Notes: a model not told the origin generated them from the letters alone. Counted from the first letter of the stretch, positions 42,657-51,854 are shown. The stretch is 64,000 bases of DNA from Azospirillum sp. TSH64 (GCF_003116035.1 NZ_LGQW01000015.1:4333431-4397430), one strand, 5' to 3'. A program made the numbers and translations.

Positions 42657-44333
42657 TCAGGCGGCGTTGACCTCCGCCACGAAGCGCCGGACTTCGTCCT
42701 TCAGCCGATCGGACTGCTCCGAGACGCTCTCCACGCTGGTGGAGACGAGGCGCATCCGCTCGCTGGTGGTGGTCATGGTGGAGGACAGCGAACCGACGCT
42801 GCTGGTGACGCGACGGGAGTTGTCGGCGGCGGCGCGGGCGTTGGCGAAGATCTGGTGGGTCGCCGCCTCCTGCTGCTGCACGGCCGACGCCACTTCGCCG
42901 TTCAGCGCGCTGAGGTTGGTGATCAGGCTGGCGATGCTTTCGATGGCGCCGATGGCGTTCGCGGTCGCCGCCCGGATCGCGCCCACCTGCGACTGGATGT
43001 CCTCGGTGGCCTTGGCCGTCTGGGTGGCGAGGCTCTTGACCTCGCTCGCCACCACGGCGAAGCCCTTGCCGGCCTCGCCGGCACGCGCCGCCTCGATGGT
43101 GGCGTTGAGCGCCAGCAGGTTGGTCTGGCCGGCGATGGAGTTGATCAGCTCCACCACCGCGCCGATCTGCTCGGCGGCCGACGCGAGGCCGGTGACGATC
43201 CCGGTGGTATTGGAGGTCTCCGTCACCGCGCGGGATGCCGTCTGGGCGGCGCTTTCGACCTGACGGCTGATCGCGGCGATGGAGCCGCGCAGTTCCTCGC
43301 TGGCCTGGGCGGCGGACTCGACGCTGTCGGAGGCACCCTGCGCGGCACCGGCGGCAGCATGCGCCTGGTCAGTCGTGCTGGCGGCGTCGTTGGTCAGGGC
43401 GGCAGTGCGCTCGTGCAGGGCCACAGTGGTGGTGCTGAGCGTCGCCACGACCTCGTCCATCGCGCGGGCGAACTCGGCGGCACGGACGGACAGGCGCTCG
43501 CGCTGAAGGTCGCGGGCGGCACGTTCCAGGTCGGCGCGCTGGCTCTCGTCGCGGGCGCCCTGCAGGGTGGTGGCAAGCCCGGCGACGGCGCGGGCCATAT
43601 CACCGATCTCGTCGGGCCGGTCGGCGTGGGGCACGGCAACGGTCAGGTCGCCGCCGCCGATGCGGCCCAGCACGTCGCGGATCGCCAGCAGCGGGCGCGA
43701 CATCCCGCGCGACACCCAGATGCCGATGCCGACGCTGATCGCCAGCAGCAGCAGCGAGACCCCAAGCTCGCGCCAGATGCGGGCGCGGAATTCCGCATCG
43801 ACGTCGTCGGTGTAGACGCCGGTGCCGACCATCCACTGCCAGGGCTGGTAGCCGGCGGCATAGGCGATCTTCGGGGTCGGATCGGCGTCGTCGGTACGCT
43901 TGTGGCGGAAGGCGACGAAACCGCCGCCGGCCTTGGCGGCCTCGGTCATCTGGACGTTGAACGGGACGCCGTCGGGGTCCTTCAGGTTCAGCAGGTTCTT
44001 GCCCTCGACCTGCGGGCGCAGGCCATGAACCAGGCTGACGCCGGCATAGTCGTAGACGAAGAAATATTCGCCGTTGCCATAGCGCATGGCGCGCACGGCA
44101 TCGCGGGCCCGCTCCTGCGCCTCCGCGCGCGGCAGCTTGCCGGACTTTTCCTGCTCGCCATAGAGCGCGATGACGGACGCGGCCGCATCGACCATCTCCT
44201 TGACCTTGGCCTTGCGCTGCTCGATCAGGTTCGTGCGCGTTCCCGTCAGGTGGACGGTGGCCCCGGCGAGCGTGCTGAGCAGCGCCACGCCGAACACCAG
44301 CAGCATGAGCCGCGTACCAATCTTGAGCTTCAT
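42657..44333 (-). CDS. Methyl-accepting chemotaxis protein with periplasmic single Cache domain
   Basis: A 558-residue chemoreceptor. Helix 1 (about 7-28), a periplasmic sCache_2 domain (YGNGEYFFVYDYAGVSLVHG, GFVAFRHKR, YQPWQWMVGTGVYTDDVD), helix 2 (about 190-210), HAMP (SRPLLAIRDVLGRIGGGDL), then the signalling helices with the conserved tip AGQTNLLALNATIEAARAGE. AAGGAG precedes the ATG at 44333; an open frame further upstream is not part of the gene. There is no CheR-binding pentapeptide at the C-terminus. sCache_2 receptors often sense organic acids. Confidence 0.93.
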   Translation of the reverse strand: MKLKIGTRLMLLVFGVALLSTLAGATVHLTGTRTNLIEQRKAKVKEMVDAAASVIALYGEQEKSGKLPRAEAQERARDAVRAMRYGNGEYFFVYDYAGVSLVHGLRPQVEGKNLLNLKDPDGVPFNVQMTEAAKAGGGFVAFRHKRTDDADPTPKIAYAAGYQPWQWMVGTGVYTDDVDAEFRARIWRELGVSLLLLAISVGIGIWVSRGMSRPLLAIRDVLGRIGGGDLTVAVPHADRPDEIGDMARAVAGLATTLQGARDESQRADLERAARDLQRERLSVRAAEFARAMDEVVATLSTTTVALHERTAALTNDAASTTDQAHAAAGAAQGASDSVESAAQASEELRGSIAAISRQVESAAQTASRAVTETSNTTGIVTGLASAAEQIGAVVELINSIAGQTNLLALNATIEAARAGEAGKGFAVVASEVKSLATQTAKATEDIQSQVGAIRAATANAIGAIESIASLITNLSALNGEVASAVQQQEAATHQIFANARAAADNSRRVTSSVGSLSSTMTTTSERMRLVSTSVESVSEQSDRLKDEVRRFVAEVNAA

Positions 44334-44418
44334 CGCCCTTCTCCTTACTCCTGATCCACGCGGCATCGCGCGGCATCCACGCATCGATTTTCGATTGGTT
44401 TTCCGACCGATTCTCCGG

Positions 44419-45051
44419 TCAGGCCGGGCAGCAGGCCCCGGCTTTCGCCTCCAGCGGGGTTTCCAGTGGAGCTGCCAGCGGGTCGCACCGCCACCATCCC
44501 GGCCCGCCCGGCGGGGCGGACAGGCGGGTGAAGGCCACGACCTCGCAATTTCCCAGTTCGACACCCGGCCGCCCGGCGAGCCGGTGCAGCAGGATGCGGG
44601 CCACGCCCTTGCTGCCGACCAGCAACGGCCGGTGCTCCAGCAGTCCGGCGGGTCCGTTCGCCAGATCGTCGACCCCATCCAGGACACGGGCGGCGAAGGC
44701 GCCTTCGCTCTCTCCTCCCGGCGGCGTCTCTCCGGCGGCGAACCAGGGACGGGTCAGCTCGATCGGCAGGCCGTTCCATGCCCCCAGGCTGCGTTCGCGC
44801 AGCCAGTCCCGGCTGAGAAGCGGAACGCCCAGCGTCTCGGCGAAGACGGCGCCGGTCACGGCGGTGCGGTCCAGCGGACCGGCGATCACCAGACCGCAGG
44901 CCCGGCCGGACCGGCGGAGCCGCTCCGCCGCTTGGCGGGCCTGTTCGATCCCACGCTCGGTCAAGGGAATGTCCCGGTCGCCGCCGCAGCGCACGCCCCG
45001 CAGGTTGTCGTCGGTCTCGCCGTGGCGCACGAAATGGAAGCCGTCACTCAT
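44419..45051 (-). CDS. Histidine phosphatase superfamily protein
   Basis: A 210-residue phosphoglycerate mutase-like phosphatase. The phosphorylated histidine is in FHFVRHGETDDN near the N-terminus; PLTERGIEQARQAAERL and DWLRERSLGAWNGL follow as in broad-specificity family members, and GSKGVARILLHRLAG replaces the usual second His block (often SHGG), so the second catalytic His is not obvious. It starts 11 bases after the alpha/beta hydrolase stop and is the third gene of an MFS-hydrolase-phosphatase operon. Confidence 0.82.
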   Translation of the reverse strand: MSDGFHFVRHGETDDNLRGVRCGGDRDIPLTERGIEQARQAAERLRRSGRACGLVIAGPLDRTAVTGAVFAETLGVPLLSRDWLRERSLGAWNGLPIELTRPWFAAGETPPGGESEGAFAARVLDGVDDLANGPAGLLEHRPLLVGSKGVARILLHRLAGRPGVELGNCEVVAFTRLSAPPGGPGWWRCDPLAAPLETPLEAKAGACCPA

Positions 45052-45062
45052 CGCCGGCCCCC

Positions 45063-46217
45063 TCACCGGAACAGGATGCGGGCAGCACCCGCGGTCCAGC
45101 CGATGGTGCTTTCCGCCGGCAGGGCATGGGGGGCCGACAGCCAGCGGGCCAGGGCATCGATGTGCAGAGGATCGCTCAGCGTCGGGGTATGGCCGACATC
45201 CGGCACATGCAGGACGCTCACCCCCGGCTTGCCCATCATCCGGGCGATGGTCGCCTCCTGCAGGGCGTCGCTCATCATGCCGTGCACCAGCAGCACCGGG
45301 CAGTCGATGCCCTGCCAGTCGTCCCACTGGTCATGGTCCTGGATGGCGCCGTCGCGGTAGCATTGCAGCGCCCGGATGTCGTGGCGGTAGACCCGGCCGC
45401 CATTCTCCTCCGACCAGCGTGTCTGGTGGAAGCTGTTGTGCAGGAGAACGGTGTCGTCTACCGGCCCGTCATTCTTCTGGGCCGCTCCGGTGCGGTGGAA
45501 CAGCTGGGCCGGATGGCGGAAGACATAGTGGCGGGCGACGGATTCGGCGCGCCGGCGCCGCCGTTCGGTCGGGATGAAGGGGCCGATGTCGTTCAGGATA
45601 AGGCGTTCCACCAGATCCGGAGCCTCTGCCGCCACCCGCATCGCCACGCTGCCGCCGAGCGAGGACCCCAGCAGGGTGACCGGTCCCAACTGCTTGTGGC
45701 GGATCAGGGCCAGCACCTGGGCGACGGTTCCGTCGAAGCTATAGTCCGACTGGTCGGCCAGCCAGCCGCTGCGGCCGCGCCCGGCCCAATCGAGGCACAG
45801 CACATGGTAGCGGTGCGACAGGGCGCGTGCGACATAGTCGAAGCGCCGGGCGGAATTGGCGATTCCCCCCAGGCATATCAGCGCCGGGTTCTGCGGGCTG
45901 CCCCATTCCGTGTAGGCGAGGCGGATGGTGTAGTCGGTGCGCAGCCGCTCCACCGTGCCGAGTTGCAGTGCCGCGCTGTGTGTATAGTCGAAATGGCGCA
46001 GGCGATGGCCGGCACCGATCAGCGGCTCGACCACCCGCATGATGGTTTCATAGTTCTTCCAGGTCATGTCCTCGACGGATCCGATCCCCAGCGCCTCCAG
46101 GGTGACGCGCAGGGTCTCCATCGCGCCGTCGTGGCGGCCATGGGCAGGAAGGGTTCCCCTGGCGAAGGACGGGCAAGGCATCGTCGGAACTGGCTCCACG
46201 AGCATCTGGTCAGGCAT
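45063..46217 (-). CDS. Alpha/beta hydrolase of the MFS operon
   Basis: A 384-residue protein with an N-terminal region of about 85 residues (METLRVTLEALGIGSVEDMT) before the hydrolase core. LICLGGIANSARRFDYVARA, CLDWAGRGRSG, nucleophile elbow GSSLGGSVAMRV, and DVGHTP with the histidine mark the fold. Start 46217 has GGAGG about ten bases before it. An alternative ATG at 46325 overlaps the transporter stop as ATGA and would add 36 low-complexity residues; that overlap argues for coupling and cannot be excluded. Substrate unknown. Confidence 0.82.
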   Translation of the reverse strand: MPDQMLVEPVPTMPCPSFARGTLPAHGRHDGAMETLRVTLEALGIGSVEDMTWKNYETIMRVVEPLIGAGHRLRHFDYTHSAALQLGTVERLRTDYTIRLAYTEWGSPQNPALICLGGIANSARRFDYVARALSHRYHVLCLDWAGRGRSGWLADQSDYSFDGTVAQVLALIRHKQLGPVTLLGSSLGGSVAMRVAAEAPDLVERLILNDIGPFIPTERRRRRAESVARHYVFRHPAQLFHRTGAAQKNDGPVDDTVLLHNSFHQTRWSEENGGRVYRHDIRALQCYRDGAIQDHDQWDDWQGIDCPVLLVHGMMSDALQEATIARMMGKPGVSVLHVPDVGHTPTLSDPLHIDALARWLSAPHALPAESTIGWTAGAARILFR

Positions 46218-46321
46218 GGGCGTCGAAGCCTCCGTGATCGATGGGTGTGGGGGCGAGGGACACAAGGCTGTCGGGGTTTGCGGCATCGGGGGATGACGCA
46301 CGGGGCTGGAAGCGGGGGAAT

Positions 46322-47992
46322 TCATCGGACAGCCTCTCCCGCTGCCGGCGAGGCGGACGGAGCCAGCAGGAAGACGACGCAGAAGGCGGTCCCGCACAGC
46401 ATGCCGAGCGCACCGAGAGCGACCAGCGCAGCCTGCGCTCCAAAGCGGTCGGCAATCGCCGCCGCCAGCAACGGACCGATCACCGAACCGCCGCGTTCCA
46501 GCAGGCGGTAGACCGCGAAGACGCTGGAATCGCCCATGCGGGCGCAGTCCGCGCGGCAGACCTCCGGGACCAGAGCCAGCTGGGTGGCGTTGTTGAAGGC
46601 ATGGGCGACGCCGAGCGCGGCGATGCCGATCAGGATTCCCGCGACGCCCTGTTCCTGCAGGATCGCCAGCGTGCCGGCCCCGCCGACCAGCCCGCCCAGC
46701 CCGGCGAACAGGGCATGGCGGCCGGTGCGGTCGGCGACCTTCGACACCCACGGGCCGAGCAGGACGATGATCAGCCCGTAGGTCATCATCAGACGGCCGA
46801 TCCCGGCCGGCGTCTCACCGGCCGCATGCAGCGACACCGGGACGAGATAGAAGAGGTATCCGGTCAGCATCAGCTTCGTCGGCACCGACGAGAACAGCAG
46901 CAACGCCAGGAACCGGGGATTGGCAAGCAGTGCGGTCGCATCGCCCATGCGGAAGGGGTGTTGTCGCACCCGCTCCGTCCGGTCGGCCGGAAGAAGCGTC
47001 ACCGCCGCCGCCGCGGCCAGCGCCAGCAGCGCCGAAACCGCAAAGGTGGCGCGATAGCCGAACTGATCGGCGAGAATGCCGCCCAGCGGCGCGCCGCACA
47101 GGCCGGCGACGATCACCGCGGCGACGAACTGCGCCATGCCGCGTGCGCGCCGGTCCGCCGGGGTGTGGCGGGCGACGAAGCCCTGAGCGCCGATGAACAT
47201 CACCGCATAGCCGAGCGCGCAGGCCCCGCGCCACAACAACAGTTCCGCCATCGATCCGGCCATCGCCGTCCCGATGAATCCCGCCACCGCCGGCAGGGTG
47301 CCGAGCAGCAGCGTGCGGCGGCTGCCGAACCGGTCGGCCCAATGGCCGGCGAAGGGAGTGAAGACGGCGACCAGAGCCATGAACAGCCCGATCGGCAGCC
47401 CCATCATCATGGTCTCGGACAGGCCGGGAACCGGGGTGTAGAGTTCGCGGGCGTAGAGCGGCAGGAAGGACCGCGACAGTTCCTCCGCCAGCATGAACAG
47501 GAACAGGGCGGCGCGCATGCGGCCCACCGCCGATGCCGGCTCCGCATCCCCGCAGCCCGGGCGGGCGGCGAGCAAAAGCAGCCCTTCAAACACCAGAAGA
47601 AGGCAGACGACCAGCATCACGGCAGCGTCGTAGAAGAAGCCGCGCACCGCCTCGGCTGGCAGCAGACCCGCGAGCCCCGGCAAAGTCATGGCACAGAATG
47701 CAAGCATGGCCCCTGCCACCACCATCAGCCCCCGCAGGGGCGTGGCGCCGGCCAACCGTGGGAAAGAAGGCAGCAGCCGGCCGGCTGACCACAGGACCGC
47801 CGGAATTGCAGCCGCCAGGATCGCCATATGGTTGCTTGCGGAATCGAGCGACATCCGCGTAGCAGAAAAGGTGAAATCTGCAGCAGCATTTCCATAAAAT
47901 TTTGCATAAATCAGACAAGAAAACAGTATGATTCCAGTCATCGTCAGAACAGGCAGAACGATGTGCGGACGTGTGACTGATTTCGATTGCAT
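46322..47992 (-). CDS. MFS transporter with an extra four-helix N-terminal module
   Basis: A 556-residue transporter. A canonical 12-helix MFS body begins near residue 160 (LFLFMLAEELSRSFLPLYAREL) with the loop motif GHWADRFGSRRT and the repeat VSKVADRTGRH. Before it lie about four further hydrophobic segments (TMTGIILFSCLIYAKF, NHMAILAAAIPAVLW, LMVVAGAMLAFCAM, AAVMLVVCLLLVFEGLL), making the protein some 150 residues longer than usual. The ATG has GGAG seven bases upstream. It is first in an operon with a hydrolase and a phosphatase. Substrate unknown. Confidence 0.85.
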   Translation of the reverse strand: MQSKSVTRPHIVLPVLTMTGIILFSCLIYAKFYGNAAADFTFSATRMSLDSASNHMAILAAAIPAVLWSAGRLLPSFPRLAGATPLRGLMVVAGAMLAFCAMTLPGLAGLLPAEAVRGFFYDAAVMLVVCLLLVFEGLLLLAARPGCGDAEPASAVGRMRAALFLFMLAEELSRSFLPLYARELYTPVPGLSETMMMGLPIGLFMALVAVFTPFAGHWADRFGSRRTLLLGTLPAVAGFIGTAMAGSMAELLLWRGACALGYAVMFIGAQGFVARHTPADRRARGMAQFVAAVIVAGLCGAPLGGILADQFGYRATFAVSALLALAAAAAVTLLPADRTERVRQHPFRMGDATALLANPRFLALLLFSSVPTKLMLTGYLFYLVPVSLHAAGETPAGIGRLMMTYGLIIVLLGPWVSKVADRTGRHALFAGLGGLVGGAGTLAILQEQGVAGILIGIAALGVAHAFNNATQLALVPEVCRADCARMGDSSVFAVYRLLERGGSVIGPLLAAAIADRFGAQAALVALGALGMLCGTAFCVVFLLAPSASPAAGEAVR

Positions 47993-48593
47993 TGCTAGCT
48001 CCAGACACACAACCGCTGCGCAGAAGTGTTTCGGAGGCTAATTCGTAACTCCAAAGAATTGGTAAATCGAATTTGCTTCGGAAATAAAAGTTCTAGATTC
48101 TGAATGTCATACCAGGGTATGATTTTTGTTGGCAATACTGATACTGAAAATATTCAGGAAAATATGATGGAACGTCTCTCAATACATATTTCTGATATGA
48201 TTTTTATATGAATTTCAATGTTTTTTGGCGGTGAAGGACGCCATTGCCCAGCAATCCGCGACGCCAGAGAGTGGAATACACACGTTGGTTGCAGCGCAGC
48301 AAAAAGTAAGCTTTACTATTTTGAATTGGAATCGCCTCCTGATTTTCACACAGAATGAGAGTGATATCGCGAGGACGCGTCCCACTCCTTCGCTTTTTTT
48401 CGGGAAAAATCGAAAAAATTGTCGCCCATGAGAGAGGCGCTTCACCCCTTTCTCCCCGGCGCCGTAAGGACGGGACCGTTCCGCGGCGCTTCGCCACATC
48501 GCAAATGCAAGTGATTCGCATCATTGTCGGGTTTGCGGCCCTTGCCGCCGATGCGCACGTCCTTTCCGGCGTGCCGCCCACAGGTGTTCCACC
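47993..48593. other. AT-rich intergenic region between the MFS operon and feoA
   Basis: A 601-base gap. Bases 48061-48180 are only about a third G+C, against roughly two thirds elsewhere. It contains the palindrome TCATACC-AG-GGTATGA (48107-48122) followed by TTTTTG, several TATGAT-like hexamers and, near feoA, a Fur-like box. Short open frames on both strands (such as 48215-48499 minus) have no recognisable features. It could be a promoter-rich regulatory region or a remnant of transferred DNA. Confidence 0.6.
48505..48521 (+). promoter_or_regulatory. Fur-like box upstream of feoAB
   Basis: ATGCAAGTGATTCGCAT, a 17-base imperfect palindrome with ATGC/GCAT ends and an A/T-rich centre, close to the TGCAA-type alphaproteobacterial Fur box. 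It lies about 73 bases before the feoA start, so iron-dependent repression is expected. Confidence 0.6.
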
Positions 48594-48959
48594 ATGATCC
48601 CGCCGCTACCCGGCCCCGCTCACGCCGCCCTTCCTTCCACCGCCACCCGCCAGACTCCCGGTCCGGCACCCGGCACCAGCTCCGATCCCCCCGCCGGGGA
48701 CGATTGCTGCCGTCTCGGCGCGTTGCGCAAGGGCCAGCGCGCGGTTGTGGCCGGTCTGGACGACTCCGCCGTCGCAACCCCGCTGCCGCCCGGCGAACTG
48801 GAACGCCGCATGATCGAGATGGGCCTGATCGAAGGCGCCCGCGTGGAAATCCTGCATGAGGGCTTCCCCGGCGCCGATCCGCTTGCCGTGCGCATCAACG
48901 ACCACACCCTGGCCTTGCGCCGGGCGGAGGCGCACGCCGTCCTGGTGACGCTCGGCTGA
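48594..48959 (+). CDS. feoA: Ferrous iron transport protein FeoA
   Basis: A 121-residue protein. The last 80 residues are the SH3-like FeoA domain (LGALRKGQRAVVAGL, ERRMIEMGLIEGARVEILHEG, VRINDHTLALRRAEAHAV), thought to modulate FeoB. The N-terminal 35 residues are Pro/Ala-rich and end in GDDCC, an extension absent from most FeoA. FeoB starts 36 bases later. Confidence 0.93.
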   Translation: MIPPLPGPAHAALPSTATRQTPGPAPGTSSDPPAGDDCCRLGALRKGQRAVVAGLDDSAVATPLPPGELERRMIEMGLIEGARVEILHEGFPGADPLAVRINDHTLALRRAEAHAVLVTLG

Positions 48960-48995
48960 GCCGTCACCTCCTCTTCCTGCGGAAAGGTTTCCGCG

Positions 48996-50942
48996 ATGTC
49001 CGATACCGTTCTTTCCACCCCGGCCTTTATGGGCGCTCCGCCGCGCATCGCCCTGGTCGGCAATCCCAATTGCGGCAAGACCGCCCTGTTCAACGCGCTG
49101 ACCGGCGCCCGCCAGAAGGTGGCGAACTATCCCGGCGTGACGGTCGAGCGCAAGATCGGCGAATTCCTCAGCCCGGCCGGCACCCGCGTGCAACTCGTCG
49201 ACCTGCCCGGAACCTACAGCCTGCGCGCCCGCTCCCCCGACGAGGAGGTGACGCGCGACGTCGTGCTGGGCCGCTTCCAGCACGAAGCCCCGCCGGACGT
49301 GATGGTCTGCGTCGCCGATGCCACCAACCTGCGCCTGCATCTGCGGCTGGTGCTCGAGTTGAAGAAGCTCGGCCGGCCGATCATCCTCGCGCTCAATATG
49401 ATGGACGTGGCGGAGGCGCGGGGCTGCCGCGTCGATGCGGCGGCCCTGTCGGCGGCGCTGGGCGTGCCGGTGGTGCCGACGGTGGCGATCAAGCGCACCG
49501 GCGTGGTCGGGCTGCTCGACCAGATCGACCGCAGCATGATCGCGATGACCGCCGCGCTGCCCCCCTCTCCCGGCAACGCCCCTGACATTACCCCCGGCAC
49601 CTCCTCCTGCGGTTGGAGCGAGCCCTCCGCCCTTGACCTGCGCGCCTATCATCAGGAGGTCGAAGCCATCCTGGCCGCTGCATTGCGCGATGCCGGCCGG
49701 CCGTCGCTCGCCACCCGCCGCATCGACGCCGCCCTGCTGCATCCGGCCATCGGCCTGCCCTTCCTGTTCCTGGTGCTGTTCCTGATGTTCCAGGCGGTGT
49801 TCGCCTGGGCCGCCGTACCGATGGACATGATCGACAAGGGGCTGGGCTGGGTTCAGGCCGGCGCCGGAGCGGCCCTGCCCGACGGGCTTTTGAAAAGCCT
49901 GCTGACCGACGGCATCATCGCCGGCGTGGGCAGCGTGGTGATCTTCCTGCCGCAGATCCTGGTGCTGTTCTTCTTCATCCTGATGCTGGAATCCACCGGC
50001 TACATGGCGCGGGCGGCCTTCCTGCTCGACCGGCTGATGGGCGGTGTCGGACTGCATGGCCGGGCCTTCATCCCGCTGCTGTCCAGCTTCGCCTGTGCCG
50101 TCCCCGGCATCATGGCGGCCCGCACCATCGAGAACCGCGCCGACCGGCTGGCCACCATCATGATCGCCCCACTGATGACCTGCTCGGCCCGGCTGCCGGT
50201 CTATACGCTGATCATCGCCGCCTTCGTCCCCGACCGGACGGTGGCCGGCGGCATGATCGGCTTGCAGGGGCTGGTGATGTTCACCCTCTACGCCGCCGGC
50301 ATCCTGTCGGCGCTGGCGGCCGCCTTCGTGCTGAAGCGAACGATCTTCAAGGGTGCGCGCGAACCGCTGCTGATGGAACTGCCGTCCTACCGGCTGCCCA
50401 GCCCGCGCGACATCCTGCTGGGGCTGCTGGAGCGGGCGCGCATCTTCCTGGCCCGCGCCGGCACGGTGATCTTCGCCATCATGATCCTGCTGTGGTTCCT
50501 CGGTAGCTTCCCGGCGGCACCCGACGGGGCGACCGGACCGGCCATCGACCACAGCTTCGCCGGGATGCTCGGCCATGCGCTGGCCCCGCTTCTCGCCCCC
50601 ATCGGCTTCACCTGGCAGATCGCCATCGCGCTGGTGCCGGGCATGGCAGCGCGCGAGGTGGCGGTGGCGGCCCTCGGCACCGTCTATGCGCTGAGCGAGA
50701 CGGGCGACGCACTCTCCGGCTCGCTGGCCGGCGTGCTGGCGGCGGACTGGAGCCTGCCCACGGCGCTGTCGCTGCTGGCATGGTTCGTGTTCGCCCCGCA
50801 ATGCGTCTCCACCCTGTCGGTGGTGAAGCGGGAAACCAACAGCTGGTTCTGGATGCTGGTGATGATCGTCTACATGACGGCGCTCGCCTATGGCGCCGCC
50901 TTCGTCACCTTCCACCTGTCCAGCGTCCTGCTGGGAGGGTGA
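48996..50942 (+). CDS. feoB: Ferrous iron transporter FeoB
   Basis: A 648-residue inner-membrane Fe2+ transporter with an N-terminal G-protein domain. GTPase motifs are visible: GNPNCGKT (residues 22-29), DLPGTYSL and NMMD. The membrane part has two gate repeats with FACAVPGIMAARTIENRADRL and TCSARLPVYTLIIAAF, which hold the conserved cysteines. It is shorter than E. coli FeoB, mainly in the linker after the G domain and at the C-terminus. It is followed directly by a small Cys-rich gene. Confidence 0.95.
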   Translation: MSDTVLSTPAFMGAPPRIALVGNPNCGKTALFNALTGARQKVANYPGVTVERKIGEFLSPAGTRVQLVDLPGTYSLRARSPDEEVTRDVVLGRFQHEAPPDVMVCVADATNLRLHLRLVLELKKLGRPIILALNMMDVAEARGCRVDAAALSAALGVPVVPTVAIKRTGVVGLLDQIDRSMIAMTAALPPSPGNAPDITPGTSSCGWSEPSALDLRAYHQEVEAILAAALRDAGRPSLATRRIDAALLHPAIGLPFLFLVLFLMFQAVFAWAAVPMDMIDKGLGWVQAGAGAALPDGLLKSLLTDGIIAGVGSVVIFLPQILVLFFFILMLESTGYMARAAFLLDRLMGGVGLHGRAFIPLLSSFACAVPGIMAARTIENRADRLATIMIAPLMTCSARLPVYTLIIAAFVPDRTVAGGMIGLQGLVMFTLYAAGILSALAAAFVLKRTIFKGAREPLLMELPSYRLPSPRDILLGLLERARIFLARAGTVIFAIMILLWFLGSFPAAPDGATGPAIDHSFAGMLGHALAPLLAPIGFTWQIAIALVPGMAAREVAVAALGTVYALSETGDALSGSLAGVLAADWSLPTALSLLAWFVFAPQCVSTLSVVKRETNSWFWMLVMIVYMTALAYGAAFVTFHLSSVLLGG

Positions 50943-50948
50943 GCCATA

Positions 50949-51155
50949 ATGGAAAGCCTGCCCGAAACCATCCTTGTCGGCCTGATCGTCGCCGCCGCCT
51001 TCGCCTGGGTGGCCTGGACCATCCTGCTGCCCGCCCCCTTGCGCAACCGCCTGCGCCGGCTGGCCGGGCGGCCTGTCCCCGCGCAGGCGGGCGGCTGCTC
51101 CGGCGGCTGCTGCGGCTGCGAGGCGGCGGGACCGAAACGCGGCAAGCACTGCTGA
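50949..51155 (+). CDS. Small membrane protein with Cys-rich tail, in the feo operon
   Basis: A 68-residue protein: one membrane helix (residues about 8-28) then a basic segment and a tail with five cysteines (GGCSGGCCGCEAAG and a terminal HC). It starts six bases after the feoB stop with GGGAGGGTGAG as ribosome site. The position is that of FeoC, but it lacks a winged helix and resembles instead the short Cys-rich FeoB-associated proteins seen in other bacteria (DUF6587 or P12-like). A role in handling iron is inferred from position and cysteines. Confidence 0.75.
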   Translation: MESLPETILVGLIVAAAFAWVAWTILLPAPLRNRLRRLAGRPVPAQAGGCSGGCCGCEAAGPKRGKHC

Positions 51156-51173
51156 CGGTCCCGCCGCACACCG

Positions 51174-51854
51174 TCACCAGCCGGTCGGGCAGGACCGGCA
51201 GTCGGTCATCAACGCGTCCTGGAAGATGGCGAAGCGCAGCTTGGCCCCGTCCATGTTCGCCCCGGACAGGTTGGACAGGGCCATCTTCGCCTCCTGAAGG
51301 TTGGCCCCCTCCAGGCTGGCGCCGGCGAGATTGATCTTGTCGGCGCGGATCGCCTCCAGATTGGCGGCGGTCAGGTCGCTGCCGGTGAAGTCGGCGCCGG
51401 TGGCTCGGGCGAATTCCAGGTTGGCGCCCCTCAGCCGCGCACCGGACAGGCGCGCCCCCTGGAGAAAGGCGGTGCGCAGGTCGGCCCCGTCCAGAATGGC
51501 GCCGGTCAGGTCGGCGCCGCGCAGATCCGCCTTGCGCAGGTCGGCCCGCATCAGGTTGGCCCCATGCAGATCGGCCCCGGCCAGCGACAGTCCACGCAAA
51601 TTGCGATGCCGCAGATCCAGGTTGGGGCAGACGATGCGGGGGCCAAGCGTGCATCCGTTGACGACGCTCGCCCGCTCCTCCTCGCCGCCGCCGACCGGCA
51701 GCGCGGCCTCCTCGACGGCCGCCGGGATCGCCGCCGTCTCCATCTCCGCCGCCAGCACGGCGGGAACAGGCGCCGCAAGACAGGCGGCTAGGGCGTTCAA
51801 AGCCAGGATCCGACAGAATTTTCTCGGCAGCACGGCCTTGCTGTGCGACGTCAT
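51174..51854 (-). CDS. Secreted pentapeptide-repeat protein
   Basis: A 226-residue exported protein (signal to about residue 35, VLAAE). From about residue 78 to 210 it is built of A(D/N)LxX pentapeptide repeats, which fold into a right-handed beta helix. Cysteine pairs bracket the repeats: NGCTLGPRIVC before and DCRSC at the C-terminus. It lies 73 bases downstream of the PQQ alcohol dehydrogenase gene on the same strand. Pentapeptide-repeat proteins also occur in the alcohol oxidation clusters of pseudomonads, so a role in that periplasmic system is plausible. Confidence 0.88.
   Translation of the reverse strand: MTSHSKAVLPRKFCRILALNALAACLAAPVPAVLAAEMETAAIPAAVEEAALPVGGGEEERASVVNGCTLGPRIVCPNLDLRHRNLRGLSLAGADLHGANLMRADLRKADLRGADLTGAILDGADLRTAFLQGARLSGARLRGANLEFARATGADFTGSDLTAANLEAIRADKINLAGASLEGANLQEAKMALSNLSGANMDGAKLRFAIFQDALMTDCRSCPTGW

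Noticed and set aside
48215..48499. Possible transposase remnant in the AT-rich gap
   Set aside because: No DDE or HTH motifs, no terminal repeats and no target duplication could be seen.
48606..51149. Very long open frame (847 codons) on the minus strand opposite feoAB
   Set aside because: It mirrors real genes with clear motifs; the translation is Gly/Gln/His/Arg-rich without domains, typical of antisense frames in GC-rich DNA.
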